The notes beneath the pieces are model-generated. The model made no database searches and was not told where the DNA came from. It saw only the letters and a list, made by a program, of their open reading frames with translations. A DNA stretch of 60,356 nucleotides from Candidatus Mediterraneibacter pullicola. Lineage in GTDB: Bacteria > Bacillota > Clostridia > Lachnospirales > Lachnospiraceae. The first letter of the stretch is position 1. Each line of letters begins with the position of its first letter. A program made the position numbers and the translations under genes. The DNA is taken from positions 1 to 60,356 of the forward strand of contig DXAK01000003.1 in assembly GCA_019117065.1 (NCBI GenBank), read 5' to 3'. Shown piece by piece: positions 27,043 to 33,805 of this stretch.

Positions 27043-27183
27043 TCAGTCATGCACCAGCTGCGAACACAGATTGTGCTTGCACAAATCTGTGAGCGGATGT
27101 GTGCATGTACGGAGCACATGCTTATGAGTAAAACAGTGGCGCAGCCACAGTTAGCACGGAGTGCGGTTTTACGAATGGCGCTC
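27043..27183 (+). repeat. CAGTTCAG structured repeat, copy 2 (core only)
   Basis: This copy repeats the core of copy 1 at an offset of exactly 162 bp over 141 bases with three differences (27065, 27091, 27116). It lacks the outer terminal arms. Its last base falls in the stop codon of the protease gene. Each difference keeps predicted pairing. Confidence 0.85.
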
Positions 27184-28091
27184 TACACCTTCATCAGCCT
27201 CTCCACATTGAGCATCCCCCATCCTGCTTCCGTCCCCGGAATCTTCACACAGGATTCCCGTAGTTTCAGCTTCACTTCTACATTTGTCATGTCCGGATAC
27301 TTTGACAGCAGACATGCGACTGCCCCGGAAACAATCGGCGTCGCCATGGATGTGCCTGTCTTCATCGTATAAGGATGCTCTCCCGGACGCCCGTATTTCC
27401 CGTTGCAGCTTATAATCCCCGTCCCCGGGGCAAATACGTCCGGCTTTACCACACATTCTTTCGTCGGTCCCCGCCCGGAATAATTCATATTCTTCCTTCT
27501 TCTCTGTACAGGCGGAAGTTCCGAGTCAGGCACTCCTACGGTAATCACCTTGCGGCTGCTGCCGGGCACTGCCACCGTTCCTTCTCCCGGCCCGTAATTC
27601 CCAGCGGACACAACCACTACAAGCCCGCTGTCCCACAATCTTTCTACAGCGTTTAAGAAAAGCTGCTTCTGGCCTTCCGCAAGATCAGGCTGCGTCCCCA
27701 CCGAAATATTCACGATCCTCACTCCGTACCTGTCTTTCTCCTCCAGTACCCACTCTATCCCCTTAAGCACATTATTCACATTCCCATTTCCTTCGCGGTC
27801 CAGCACTTTTCCGATCAGCAGGTTGGCACGAGGCGCCATCCCCGCATACAACCCGCCTGATATTTCCCCTCCTCCTGCCAGAATTCCCGCAACATGCGTC
27901 CCATGTCCACTGTCATCATGACACTGCGTGCAGCCTCCTGTAAAATCTTTAAATCCAACAATGCGTCCTTCCAGATCAGGATGACGCGAGATTCCCGTAT
28001 CCAACACCGCCGCGCAGATTCCTTCCCCCAAATATCTACTCTCTATTATATTGTCATGGCCGTAGCCGACTGCCTGTTTTACCCATCTCAT
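27183..28091 (-). CDS. S8 family serine protease (subtilisin-like, intracellular type)
   Basis: This 302-residue peptidase has a complete catalytic set: Asp31 (AVLDTG), His63 (GHGTHVAG), Asn165 (SAGNYGPG) and Ser248 (GTSMATP). There is no signal peptide or long propeptide, so it probably works in the cytoplasm like the Isp/AprX group, perhaps during sporulation or protein turnover. AAAGGG precedes the ATG. The stop codon abuts structured repeat copy 2. It diverges from the Cys-rich gene. Confidence 0.92.
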   Translation of the reverse strand: MRWVKQAVGYGHDNIIESRYLGEGICAAVLDTGISRHPDLEGRIVGFKDFTGGCTQCHDDSGHGTHVAGILAGGGEISGGLYAGMAPRANLLIGKVLDREGNGNVNNVLKGIEWVLEEKDRYGVRIVNISVGTQPDLAEGQKQLFLNAVERLWDSGLVVVVSAGNYGPGEGTVAVPGSSRKVITVGVPDSELPPVQRRRKNMNYSGRGPTKECVVKPDVFAPGTGIISCNGKYGRPGEHPYTMKTGTSMATPIVSGAVACLLSKYPDMTNVEVKLKLRESCVKIPGTEAGWGMLNVERLMKV

Positions 28092-28159
28092 AATAAATCC
28101 CTTTTTTAATCAGAATATTCTTAAATTCCGCTTTTGGTCCGTAAGGAACACTTCCCCAG

Positions 28160-28180
28160 CCTCTGCATACTATAGAACTG
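28160..28180 (+). promoter_or_regulatory. Possible sporulation-type promoter of the Cys-rich gene
   Basis: CATACTATA (about 28166-28174) matches the -10 pattern CATAnnnTA of sigma-K and also CATACTA of sigma-G. AACA about 15 nt upstream fits a sigma-K -35. No good sigma-A pair was seen. The assignment is inference. Confidence 0.4.
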
Positions 28181-28209
28181 TAAACAATAACCTAATTGGA
28201 GGATTTAAC

Positions 28210-28416
28210 ATGAGTGATTTAACTGCTACAAACTGCGGATGTGGATGCGACAACGGAAACGGCATGTCTTCCTGCCTGTGGATCATCCTGCTTCTTATCT
28301 GCTGCGGCGGATGCGGAAACACATTTAGCGGCAATGGCTGCGGAAACGACAATTGTCTGTGGATTATCCTGCTTCTCTGCTGCTGTGGCGGATTCGGCAA
28401 CAACGGATGCTGCTAA
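28210..28416 (+). CDS. Small Cys/Gly-rich protein with duplicated hydrophobic segment
   Basis: This 68-residue protein contains two near-identical blocks, SCLWIILLLICCGG and NCLWIILLLCCCGG, each a short hydrophobic stretch ending in Cys-Cys-Gly-Gly. They are separated and flanked by Gly/Asn/Cys-rich linkers. It resembles small Cys-rich proteins of clostridia (automated names include chorion-like HCB) and, in plan, YjcZ-type spore proteins. A spore-coat or membrane-associated role is inferred only. GGAGG lies 7 nt before the ATG. Confidence 0.7.
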   Translation: MSDLTATNCGCGCDNGNGMSSCLWIILLLICCGGCGNTFSGNGCGNDNCLWIILLLCCCGGFGNNGCC

Positions 28417-28450
28417 TCGCATCTCAATCAATTCTGACGGCTTAGCCAGC

Positions 28451-28483
28451 GAGGGCGGGCGTTTATAAAAAACGTCCGCCCTC
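28451..28483 (+). terminator. Terminator after the Cys-rich gene
   Basis: GAGGGCGGGCGTTT pairs with AAACGTCCGCCCTC, with one G-T wobble. It is followed by TTCC. Confidence 0.7.
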
Positions 28484-28491
28484 TTCCTATC

Positions 28492-28532
28492 AAAGAGAGG
28501 ATGCGCCCTGCCCGCACATCCTCTCTTTCTTT
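28492..28532. terminator. Second hairpin terminator, shared by convergent genes
   Basis: AAAGAGAGGATG (28492-28503) pairs perfectly with CATCCTCTCTTT (28517-28528), followed by T-rich sequence. It lies 13 bp after the stop of the small minus-strand gene, so it can serve both directions. Confidence 0.75.
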
Positions 28533-28544
28533 CATTTTATGGTT

Positions 28545-28697
28545 TCATCTTATATCTTCTCTTTTGTTCCATTTTATTGTCTTTTCCTCTTTATTGGAAG
28601 ACTTTCCGTCCTCCTTTTCATCCAGACGGTTTTTGAGCATACAATCCTCATCAATCTCATACACTGCGTTCCCGTCAATGATCAGTTTTCTTGACAT
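28545..28697 (-). CDS. Small hypothetical protein (50 aa)
   Basis: This short frame starts MSRKLIIDGNAVYEIDE and continues with a charged Lys/Glu-rich tail ending KWNKREDIR. The first 20 residues resemble small conserved Lachnospiraceae proteins I have seen without a named function. AAAGGAATG lies before the ATG and a hairpin terminator follows the stop. Codon composition is like the neighbours. Confidence 0.55.
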   Translation of the reverse strand: MSRKLIIDGNAVYEIDEDCMLKNRLDEKEDGKSSNKEEKTIKWNKREDIR

Positions 28698-28867
28698 AGT
28701 CTTTTCATTCCTTTCTCTTTGTTCCTTATTATTTTATGAGCCGTGCCCCAAAAAGCTACGGAACCATCTCGTCCCACGGTTCACAACTCTTATTTACAGC
28801 GTTTCCATGTTTCATAATTATATCCGCAGACGCATATATATTTACAACGCTATGTGCAGGAGCGCTT

Positions 28868-29524
28868 ATGGATAACAATTCTCCCGTGCCTATGACACCT
28901 TTTGACGAACTTGTCACATCCCCAGAGCTTCAGATCATGAAGCTTATGATTCCTTTTGCTCCTGCCCGCGGACGGCGTACGCTGGCGGCATGTGTAAAAT
29001 TTATGGAACTAAGGGAAACACTCCGCATTTTCGGCAACAGATACGGAGACATCCGCGCGCAGATGTTTGAGGAGGAAGACCCGCTTACTCCCTTTGATAT
29101 TTTAAACAGTTTCCGACCTTATCTCGGTCCCCGGGAAGCTTCCGCTCTTGATATGGTTATCAATTTAAAAGAAATGATGTCTGTCATGGAAATGATGCAG
29201 AACACTCCATCATCGGAATCGTCGGGGAAGGAGGGGTCATCTTTCAATCCTGCAGATCTCTTAGCTGGGATGCTCTCCCCTGAACAGCAGGAAATGTTCC
29301 ACATGTACAGCGATATGTTCTTTGCCGGATCAGCGGAACATACCCCAGAGAATCCTGCTGCCTCAGAGGAATATACTTCCAGCGCCCAAAAGGAAAAAGA
29401 CACGAATATGAATACAGAAAATGAATATGAATACAACACCCGGAAAGGAGATGATTCAGATGGAAGAATGGATGAACAATCCAGCGATAAAGAACTTAGA
29501 TCCGGCGAAGCTGGAACTAATTAA
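28868..29524 (+). CDS. Hypothetical protein, acidic C-terminal half
   Basis: This 218-residue soluble protein has a helical N-terminal half (MDNNSPVPMTPFDELVTSPE, then a long Met-rich helix region to about 150). The C-terminal tail is low-complexity, rich in Ser, Glu, Asn and Asp. I do not recognise it. ATG 28868 with AGGAG at 5 nt was chosen. The open frame extends upstream without support. Its end overlaps the next gene by 65 bp in another frame. Confidence 0.6.
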   Translation: MDNNSPVPMTPFDELVTSPELQIMKLMIPFAPARGRRTLAACVKFMELRETLRIFGNRYGDIRAQMFEEEDPLTPFDILNSFRPYLGPREASALDMVINLKEMMSVMEMMQNTPSSESSGKEGSSFNPADLLAGMLSPEQQEMFHMYSDMFFAGSAEHTPENPAASEEYTSSAQKEKDTNMNTENEYEYNTRKGDDSDGRMDEQSSDKELRSGEAGTN

Positions 29525-29744
29525 GATGGCGGCCGCGCGGACGAAGGGCAAATCCGGAAGAGAACTTGCCCCAATCATGCTGGCTCTTATCTCAGGAGCA
29601 AACAAACAGGGAATCCGCTTTTCCCCCGATGAGGTTACGCTGATACTGGAAATACTAAAACAAGGAAAAAGTAAAGAAGAACAAGAACAGATAGATCGCA
29701 CAGTAAAGATGACAAGTTCGCTGTTTAAAAACCATACGAAATAA
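29460..29744 (+). CDS. Hypothetical small helical protein
   Basis: This 94-residue protein is predicted helical, starts MEEWMNNPAIKNLDPAKLEL and contains a basic KGKSGRELAP segment and an ILEILKQGKSKEEQEQ helix. The family is unknown to me. AAAGGAG lies 8-9 nt before the ATG, inside the upstream gene, so the two are translationally coupled. They probably act together. Confidence 0.65.
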   Translation: MEEWMNNPAIKNLDPAKLELIKMAAARTKGKSGRELAPIMLALISGANKQGIRFSPDEVTLILEILKQGKSKEEQEQIDRTVKMTSSLFKNHTK

Positions 29745-29760
29745 CTAGCCAGTTTAAGAT

Positions 29761-29793
29761 GAAAAACGGAGGGAACTTTCCGGCTCCCTCCGT
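29761..29793 (-). terminator. Terminator of the KIED-repeat protein gene
   Basis: ACGGAGGGA (29766-29774) pairs with TCCCTCCGT (29785-29793). On the minus strand it is followed by TTTTTC. Confidence 0.8.
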
Positions 29794-29804
29794 ACAGTCA
29801 TGAT

Positions 29805-30041
29805 TTATTCCATTTTCTTTCCCTGCCCCTGCTTCATCCTTGCTTTCGCTTCCTCTACGGTTTCGCCGTCTTTCGTAAGATAACGGTCAACAAAAGCATC
29901 CTCGATTTTCGTATAACCGCCGACAACTGTATCTTCAATTTTCGTATAATTGCCAACAACAGTATCCTCAATTTTTTTATAAGCGCCGACTGCCTTCTCG
30001 GCAATTTTTTCATTTGCCTTTACTAGTTTTGATTTTGCCAT
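29805..30041 (-). CDS. Small protein with YTKIED repeats
   Basis: This 78-residue protein has an 11-residue repeat Y-x-KIED-x-x-V-x-x present three times (about residues 21-53): YKKIEDTVVGN, YTKIEDTVVGG, YTKIEDAFVDR. The C-terminus is Lys-rich. Related repeat proteins occur near envelope genes in Lachnospiraceae; no function is known to me. It is the last gene of a TetR-controlled set, overlapping the upstream membrane gene by 19 bp. Confidence 0.7.
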   Translation of the reverse strand: MAKSKLVKANEKIAEKAVGAYKKIEDTVVGNYTKIEDTVVGGYTKIEDAFVDRYLTKDGETVEEAKARMKQGQGKKME

Positions 30042-30718
30042 AATTCATCCTCCTTTCTTGTTGAACTCATTGTCACAGATATGCCAAGTATCAAGACAAA
30101 CAAGCAGACAACCGCTCCAGCTGTAGCGTTCATGAAATGGTTCTGTCCAGCGTCCACCGGGTCAAAAGATACAAGCATGGAACGCTGTAAGGTGAATACA
30201 GAAGCAGCCACTTCCGCATAGCTGATGCTTCGGATTGTCTTAAGCAGCGGAGAGGAATTTCTGCGTTGTTTCACAGCCTTAACAACAGCCATGGTGATTT
30301 TGCAAAATGTGTAAGCCGCAATCGTTATCATAATGATTTCGCCATATCTGACAGCGATATTCTGCGATAAACTGATATAGATAATTGCCGCGAGCACAAG
30401 GCTCAATGCCGACAGCAATACCCCGGACAGTCTCATTACAAATGTTTCCATCCTGTCACAGGATGACTGCTTGTTTTTATATTCACACAAAACAGCAGAA
30501 AAGCGCATAACGGCTAAAATTCCATAGTAAGCGCACATCGCAGTAAACCAAAGCGACAGGTTCATAATGCCGAGCACACAATGATACAGAGCGTAGAGCA
30601 GATTGATCACAAATGAAACGGCGGCAGACAGAACGATACGATAGCGCTGATCCGAAACAATCCTTTCTCCTATTTTTGTGCCTGTAAAAGGTGACAGGGC
30701 GGTCTGCTTTAACTTCAA
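30023..30718 (-). CDS. Integral membrane protein of unknown function
   Basis: This 231-residue protein has about six hydrophobic segments (about 28-48, 53-78, 98-118, 125-145 and 195-218 are clearest). No motif was recognised. It overlaps the 123-residue membrane protein upstream by 4 bp and the KIED protein downstream by 19 bp, so the three form one operon. Confidence 0.7.
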   Translation of the reverse strand: MKLKQTALSPFTGTKIGERIVSDQRYRIVLSAAVSFVINLLYALYHCVLGIMNLSLWFTAMCAYYGILAVMRFSAVLCEYKNKQSSCDRMETFVMRLSGVLLSALSLVLAAIIYISLSQNIAVRYGEIIMITIAAYTFCKITMAVVKAVKQRRNSSPLLKTIRSISYAEVAASVFTLQRSMLVSFDPVDAGQNHFMNATAGAVVCLFVLILGISVTMSSTRKEDELWQNQN

Positions 30719-31086
30719 TCCTTAATCCCCTTTGTCACCGGGATCAGGCAGAGTAGAATCACAATCCCCACAAGACCGATCGCGATACCCATAACCATTT
30801 TCCCCCAGACCATGCTAAAACACATTCCAACACCCAGTGCCAAGGCGCCCACAACGCCGATAACAACCGTAAGGACAAGTTTTCCCGAAATGCGGATCGG
30901 AGCCTTATGTTCCATCTTTCTCCACACGATCAGTGTTATAAGCCCAAGTGCCAAACCTACACAACCGAAGACAATCCCCGGCTTAAAAGTGCCCCACTCC
31001 GGGATAAGCGCCATGCACATGCCAAGGGCAAATAATACCATGCTGACCGTTCCCAATACCATTGCTGCAAAACTGCTTTTTTTCAT
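30715..31086 (-). CDS. Small four-TM membrane protein of unknown function
   Basis: This 123-residue protein has four hydrophobic segments (about 5-25, 35-53, 69-91 and 96-116), no recognised motif and many Gly and Val. GGAGGTG precedes the ATG. It is the first gene behind the divergent promoter region shared with the TetR regulator, so it is probably the regulator's target. Confidence 0.7.
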   Translation of the reverse strand: MKKSSFAAMVLGTVSMVLFALGMCMALIPEWGTFKPGIVFGCVGLALGLITLIVWRKMEHKAPIRISGKLVLTVVIGVVGALALGVGMCFSMVWGKMVMGIAIGLVGIVILLCLIPVTKGIKD

Positions 31087-31109
31087 TTTAAAACACCTCC
31101 AAAACCATT

Positions 31110-31148
31110 AAAACAACAGTTGTTGTTTTATTACAAGTCAAGTATAAT
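31110..31148. promoter_or_regulatory. TetR operator and divergent promoters
   Basis: AAAACAAC-AGT-TGTTGTTTT (31110-31129) is a palindrome with nine matching bases in each half. For the plus strand, TTGTTG (31120-31125) and TATAAT (31143-31148) are 17 bp apart, with the -35 inside the palindrome. The minus-strand promoter also crosses it (TTGTAA then TTTTAA/TTTAAT). This layout implies repression in both directions. Confidence 0.7.
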
Positions 31149-31210
31149 GACATTAGAAAACAAAAACAATCATCAATTTGCCAACAAGTATTGGGATAAA
31201 GGAGAAATTT

Positions 31211-31735
31211 ATGAATACACCTAATAACAAACGAAAAAGAGAGTCCATGGAACGCATTGAAAAGGTTTTCGTCGAACTGCTTCAGGCAAAAACCTTAGCT
31301 GAAATCAGCGTATCCGATATATGTAAAAAAGCCGGGCTAAACCGCACGACCTTTTACGCAAATTATCCCGATATATATGGATTAGCCGATAGAATACGGG
31401 ACAGACTGGAAAACGATGTATCCGACCTGTATAAACAAGAAATCACACAAGGTTTCAATAGCAATGACTATTTGAAATTATTTCGCCACATTAAAGATAA
31501 TCAGATTTTCTATAAGACATATTTCAAACTCGGATACGACAATAACTATAAAATCTTTGCTTATGATCTGGAGCTTGCACGGGAGCATTTTCAGAACAAG
31601 TTTATAGAGTACCACATGGAATTTTTCAAAAGCGGTATTACGCAGATCATAAAAATGTGGCTGGAAAATGACTGTCGCGAAAGTCCTGAGGATATGTTTG
31701 AAATCTTAAAAAGTGAGTATCAGGGCCGGGTATAA
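31211..31735 (+). CDS. TetR/AcrR family transcriptional regulator
   Basis: This 174-residue regulator has an N-terminal helix-turn-helix (ISVSDICKKAGLNRTTFYANY, about 31-51) and a C-terminal ligand/dimer domain of the TetR_C type seen in DhaS-like proteins. ATG 31211 follows GGAG at 6 nt. It is divergent from the membrane-protein operon across a strong palindrome, so self-regulation and repression of that operon are inferred. Confidence 0.9.
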   Translation: MNTPNNKRKRESMERIEKVFVELLQAKTLAEISVSDICKKAGLNRTTFYANYPDIYGLADRIRDRLENDVSDLYKQEITQGFNSNDYLKLFRHIKDNQIFYKTYFKLGYDNNYKIFAYDLELAREHFQNKFIEYHMEFFKSGITQIIKMWLENDCRESPEDMFEILKSEYQGRV

Positions 31736-31757
31736 GCCAAAAATCTCCGTCTCTTGC

Positions 31758-32291
31758 CTACATCCCAAACTCTTTGGCATAGGTGACTTTGCCTCTGACA
31801 GGCTTTGCGTCCTCCCGAAGCTTAACCGCCATAAAATTGCAGGAGGGTATGCCGCCCGGAACTTCGATGCCAAACTGCTCCGCAGGCACATACCCGGTTT
31901 GGGGATAATACGTCTCGCTTCCCAGCACTAACGAATATTGATATCCCAGCCTTTTGGCGATTTTATGTCCTTCCATGATTAGGGCTTTCCCGATCCCTCT
32001 CCTTTGATACTGAGGCTTCACCGATAAAGGAGCCAGAACAAGCACCTCATCATTTCCCACTTTTGCCTTTGTGAACAGGATATGCCCCGCAACCACTCCG
32101 TCCGATACAGCGACCAAAGATAATTCCGGAATAAACGAATTTCCTTTTCTCAAAGCAACGACTAAATCCTGCTCATTTCCGTCCGCATGTTCTGCTGACG
32201 CGAATGCTTCTGCGATCAGTTCATATACCTCTTTGTAATCCTCAGGCGTCTCCTGCCTGATAATGATCTGCATCTTTGCTTCTTTCTCCAT
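31758..32291 (-). CDS. GNAT family N-acetyltransferase
   Basis: This 177-residue protein has the acetyl-CoA loop QRRGIGKALI (about 97-106) and the YhbS-like layout LSVKPQYQRRGIG, GYQYSLVLGSETYYPQTGY. The substrate is unknown. ATG 32291 follows GGAAGG in the end of the thioesterase gene. A second ATG at 32273 is possible. Confidence 0.85.
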   Translation of the reverse strand: MEKEAKMQIIIRQETPEDYKEVYELIAEAFASAEHADGNEQDLVVALRKGNSFIPELSLVAVSDGVVAGHILFTKAKVGNDEVLVLAPLSVKPQYQRRGIGKALIMEGHKIAKRLGYQYSLVLGSETYYPQTGYVPAEQFGIEVPGGIPSCNFMAVKLREDAKPVRGKVTYAKEFGM

Positions 32292-32294
32292 GAA

Positions 32295-32777
32295 TCAAAA
32301 GCCTTCCTCTCTGCGTCTAATCCTCATCTTGCGCCGTTTTTCCCCGGCTTCCCACTCTGCCTTTTCCGACTCTGTCTCAATGATGAGCCGTGGAACCTTC
32401 TTAGGCTTATCATTTTCATCCAGCGCTACCATCGTAAAATATGCCCTATTGATCGGATGGCGCCTCCCATCCTCCAAATGCTCCACATAAGTATCTACCC
32501 GCACTTCCAGAGAAGTTTTCCCCACATAGGTCACTTTTCCGACAATAACAACCATCTCTCCCTGATATGCCCCGTGCATAAAATGCAGGTTATCCACGGA
32601 AGCAGTAATAATGTTTGACCTTGTATGCCGTTTTGCCACCATGCCCGCCACCTCGTCGAGCCACTGCATGAGCATGCCGCCGAACAGCCTGCCCGCCGCG
32701 TTCATATGATTAGGCCGCACCGTATGCACGGTCTCTACGATTGAGTCTGATACTTTTCTTTCCTCTATTGAATTCAT
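32295..32777 (-). CDS. Acyl-CoA thioesterase (hotdog, YciA/BFIT-like)
   Basis: This 160-residue protein has the NAAGRLFGGMLMQWLDEVAG signature (about 25-44), where Asn and Asp are the usual catalytic residues, and a conserved HPINRAYFTMVALD end. It probably hydrolyses medium- or long-chain acyl-CoA. ATG 32777 follows GGAG at 8 nt; the frame extends upstream without homology. It is cotranscribed with the acetyltransferase, with a 3-bp gap. Confidence 0.88.
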   Translation of the reverse strand: MNSIEERKVSDSIVETVHTVRPNHMNAAGRLFGGMLMQWLDEVAGMVAKRHTRSNIITASVDNLHFMHGAYQGEMVVIVGKVTYVGKTSLEVRVDTYVEHLEDGRRHPINRAYFTMVALDENDKPKKVPRLIIETESEKAEWEAGEKRRKMRIRRREEGF

Positions 32778-32974
32778 ATTTTTACTCCATTTCCATACCG
32801 CCCCATTCAACGACGGTAAAATCTTCCTGTTCTTAACAGCAGTATAACATAAAAACTCGAAATCTGCTTCTGCTTCTGTTACAATTATAAACGGAATATA
32901 TGCTGCAGTTATATCCAAAATATATCCAAGCTAAGCATTTTCAAATCTGACAATTACGATCCGGGAGAAATATT

Positions 32975-33751
32975 ATGCAGAATATAAAACTCACTCTTCA
33001 ATACGACGGAACCCGTTATCAAGGATGGCAACGCCCGCAAAAGGATGGCTATGAAAAGACAGTCTCTTATAAAATTCTCTCTGTTCTCCAAAAAATGACC
33101 GGAGAGGACATCCTTCTCCACGCTGCAGCAAAGACAGAGCCGGGCGTCCACGCCCTCTCGCAGACTGTCAGTTTTCTCACCGGGTCAGCACTTTCGCCAG
33201 AGCAGTTTTGCACAAACCTGAACCGCTATCTGCCTCAGGATATCGCTGTCCTTGAAGCAGAGCCGGCGCCTGAGCGCTTCCGCGCGGATTTGAACGCAAA
33301 GAGCCGCACTTACGAATACCGTGTCTGCACGTCCAAAGTATATGACATATTCTCCGCGTCCTATACGGCTCACTTTCCCTTTTCTCTCGATCAGGATGCT
33401 ATGGAAAAAGCCGCGGGTCTTCTCAAGGGCAGACACAACTTTAACGGTTTTTGCGGCGTCCGCAGAAAAAAAGGAACAGAAAAAAATCTGCTCAATATCC
33501 AGTTTAATAATGTGAAAGAAGAGATGAGAAAAAATATATTCCCCGGTTCCGGTAACACTGAAGTCTTTGTCATCTCCCTGACCGCAGATGACTTCCTCTA
33601 TCAGATGCCTCTGCGCATCGTCAGCGTACTACTGGAGATTGGAACACGCAAACGCCGGGCAGACGACATCACACGGATTTTTTCCGGGGAGGAGGCATCT
33701 GCCGTTTCCTGTGAGGCGAAAGGACTGCTGCTTCGTTCTATTCAATATTGA
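32975..33751 (+). CDS. truA: Divergent TruA-like tRNA pseudouridine synthase with Glu at the catalytic Asp
   Basis: This 258-residue protein has the family plan: LTLQYDGTRYQGWQ at the start, NLNRYLPQDIAV, SRTYEYRV, and a C-terminal DDFLYQMPLRIVSVLLEIG helix. TruA normally modifies U38-40 of tRNAs using an Asp in GRTDxGVH. Here the equivalent is AAKTEPGVHAL (about 51-61), with Lys for Arg and Glu55 for the Asp; the codon GAG is clear. It may be inactive, altered or a paralogue. It is convergent with feoB. Confidence 0.82.
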   Translation: MQNIKLTLQYDGTRYQGWQRPQKDGYEKTVSYKILSVLQKMTGEDILLHAAAKTEPGVHALSQTVSFLTGSALSPEQFCTNLNRYLPQDIAVLEAEPAPERFRADLNAKSRTYEYRVCTSKVYDIFSASYTAHFPFSLDQDAMEKAAGLLKGRHNFNGFCGVRRKKGTEKNLLNIQFNNVKEEMRKNIFPGSGNTEVFVISLTADDFLYQMPLRIVSVLLEIGTRKRRADDITRIFSGEEASAVSCEAKGLLLRSIQY

Positions 33752-33805
33752 CAGCAGCCTGGCCACACTGTACGCACATTTTTCTCCACAAAAATATCTC
33801 TGCTC

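Noticed and set aside
33191..33582. Minus-strand open frames antisense to truA
   Set aside because: No support beyond being open; opposite to a well-matched family frame.
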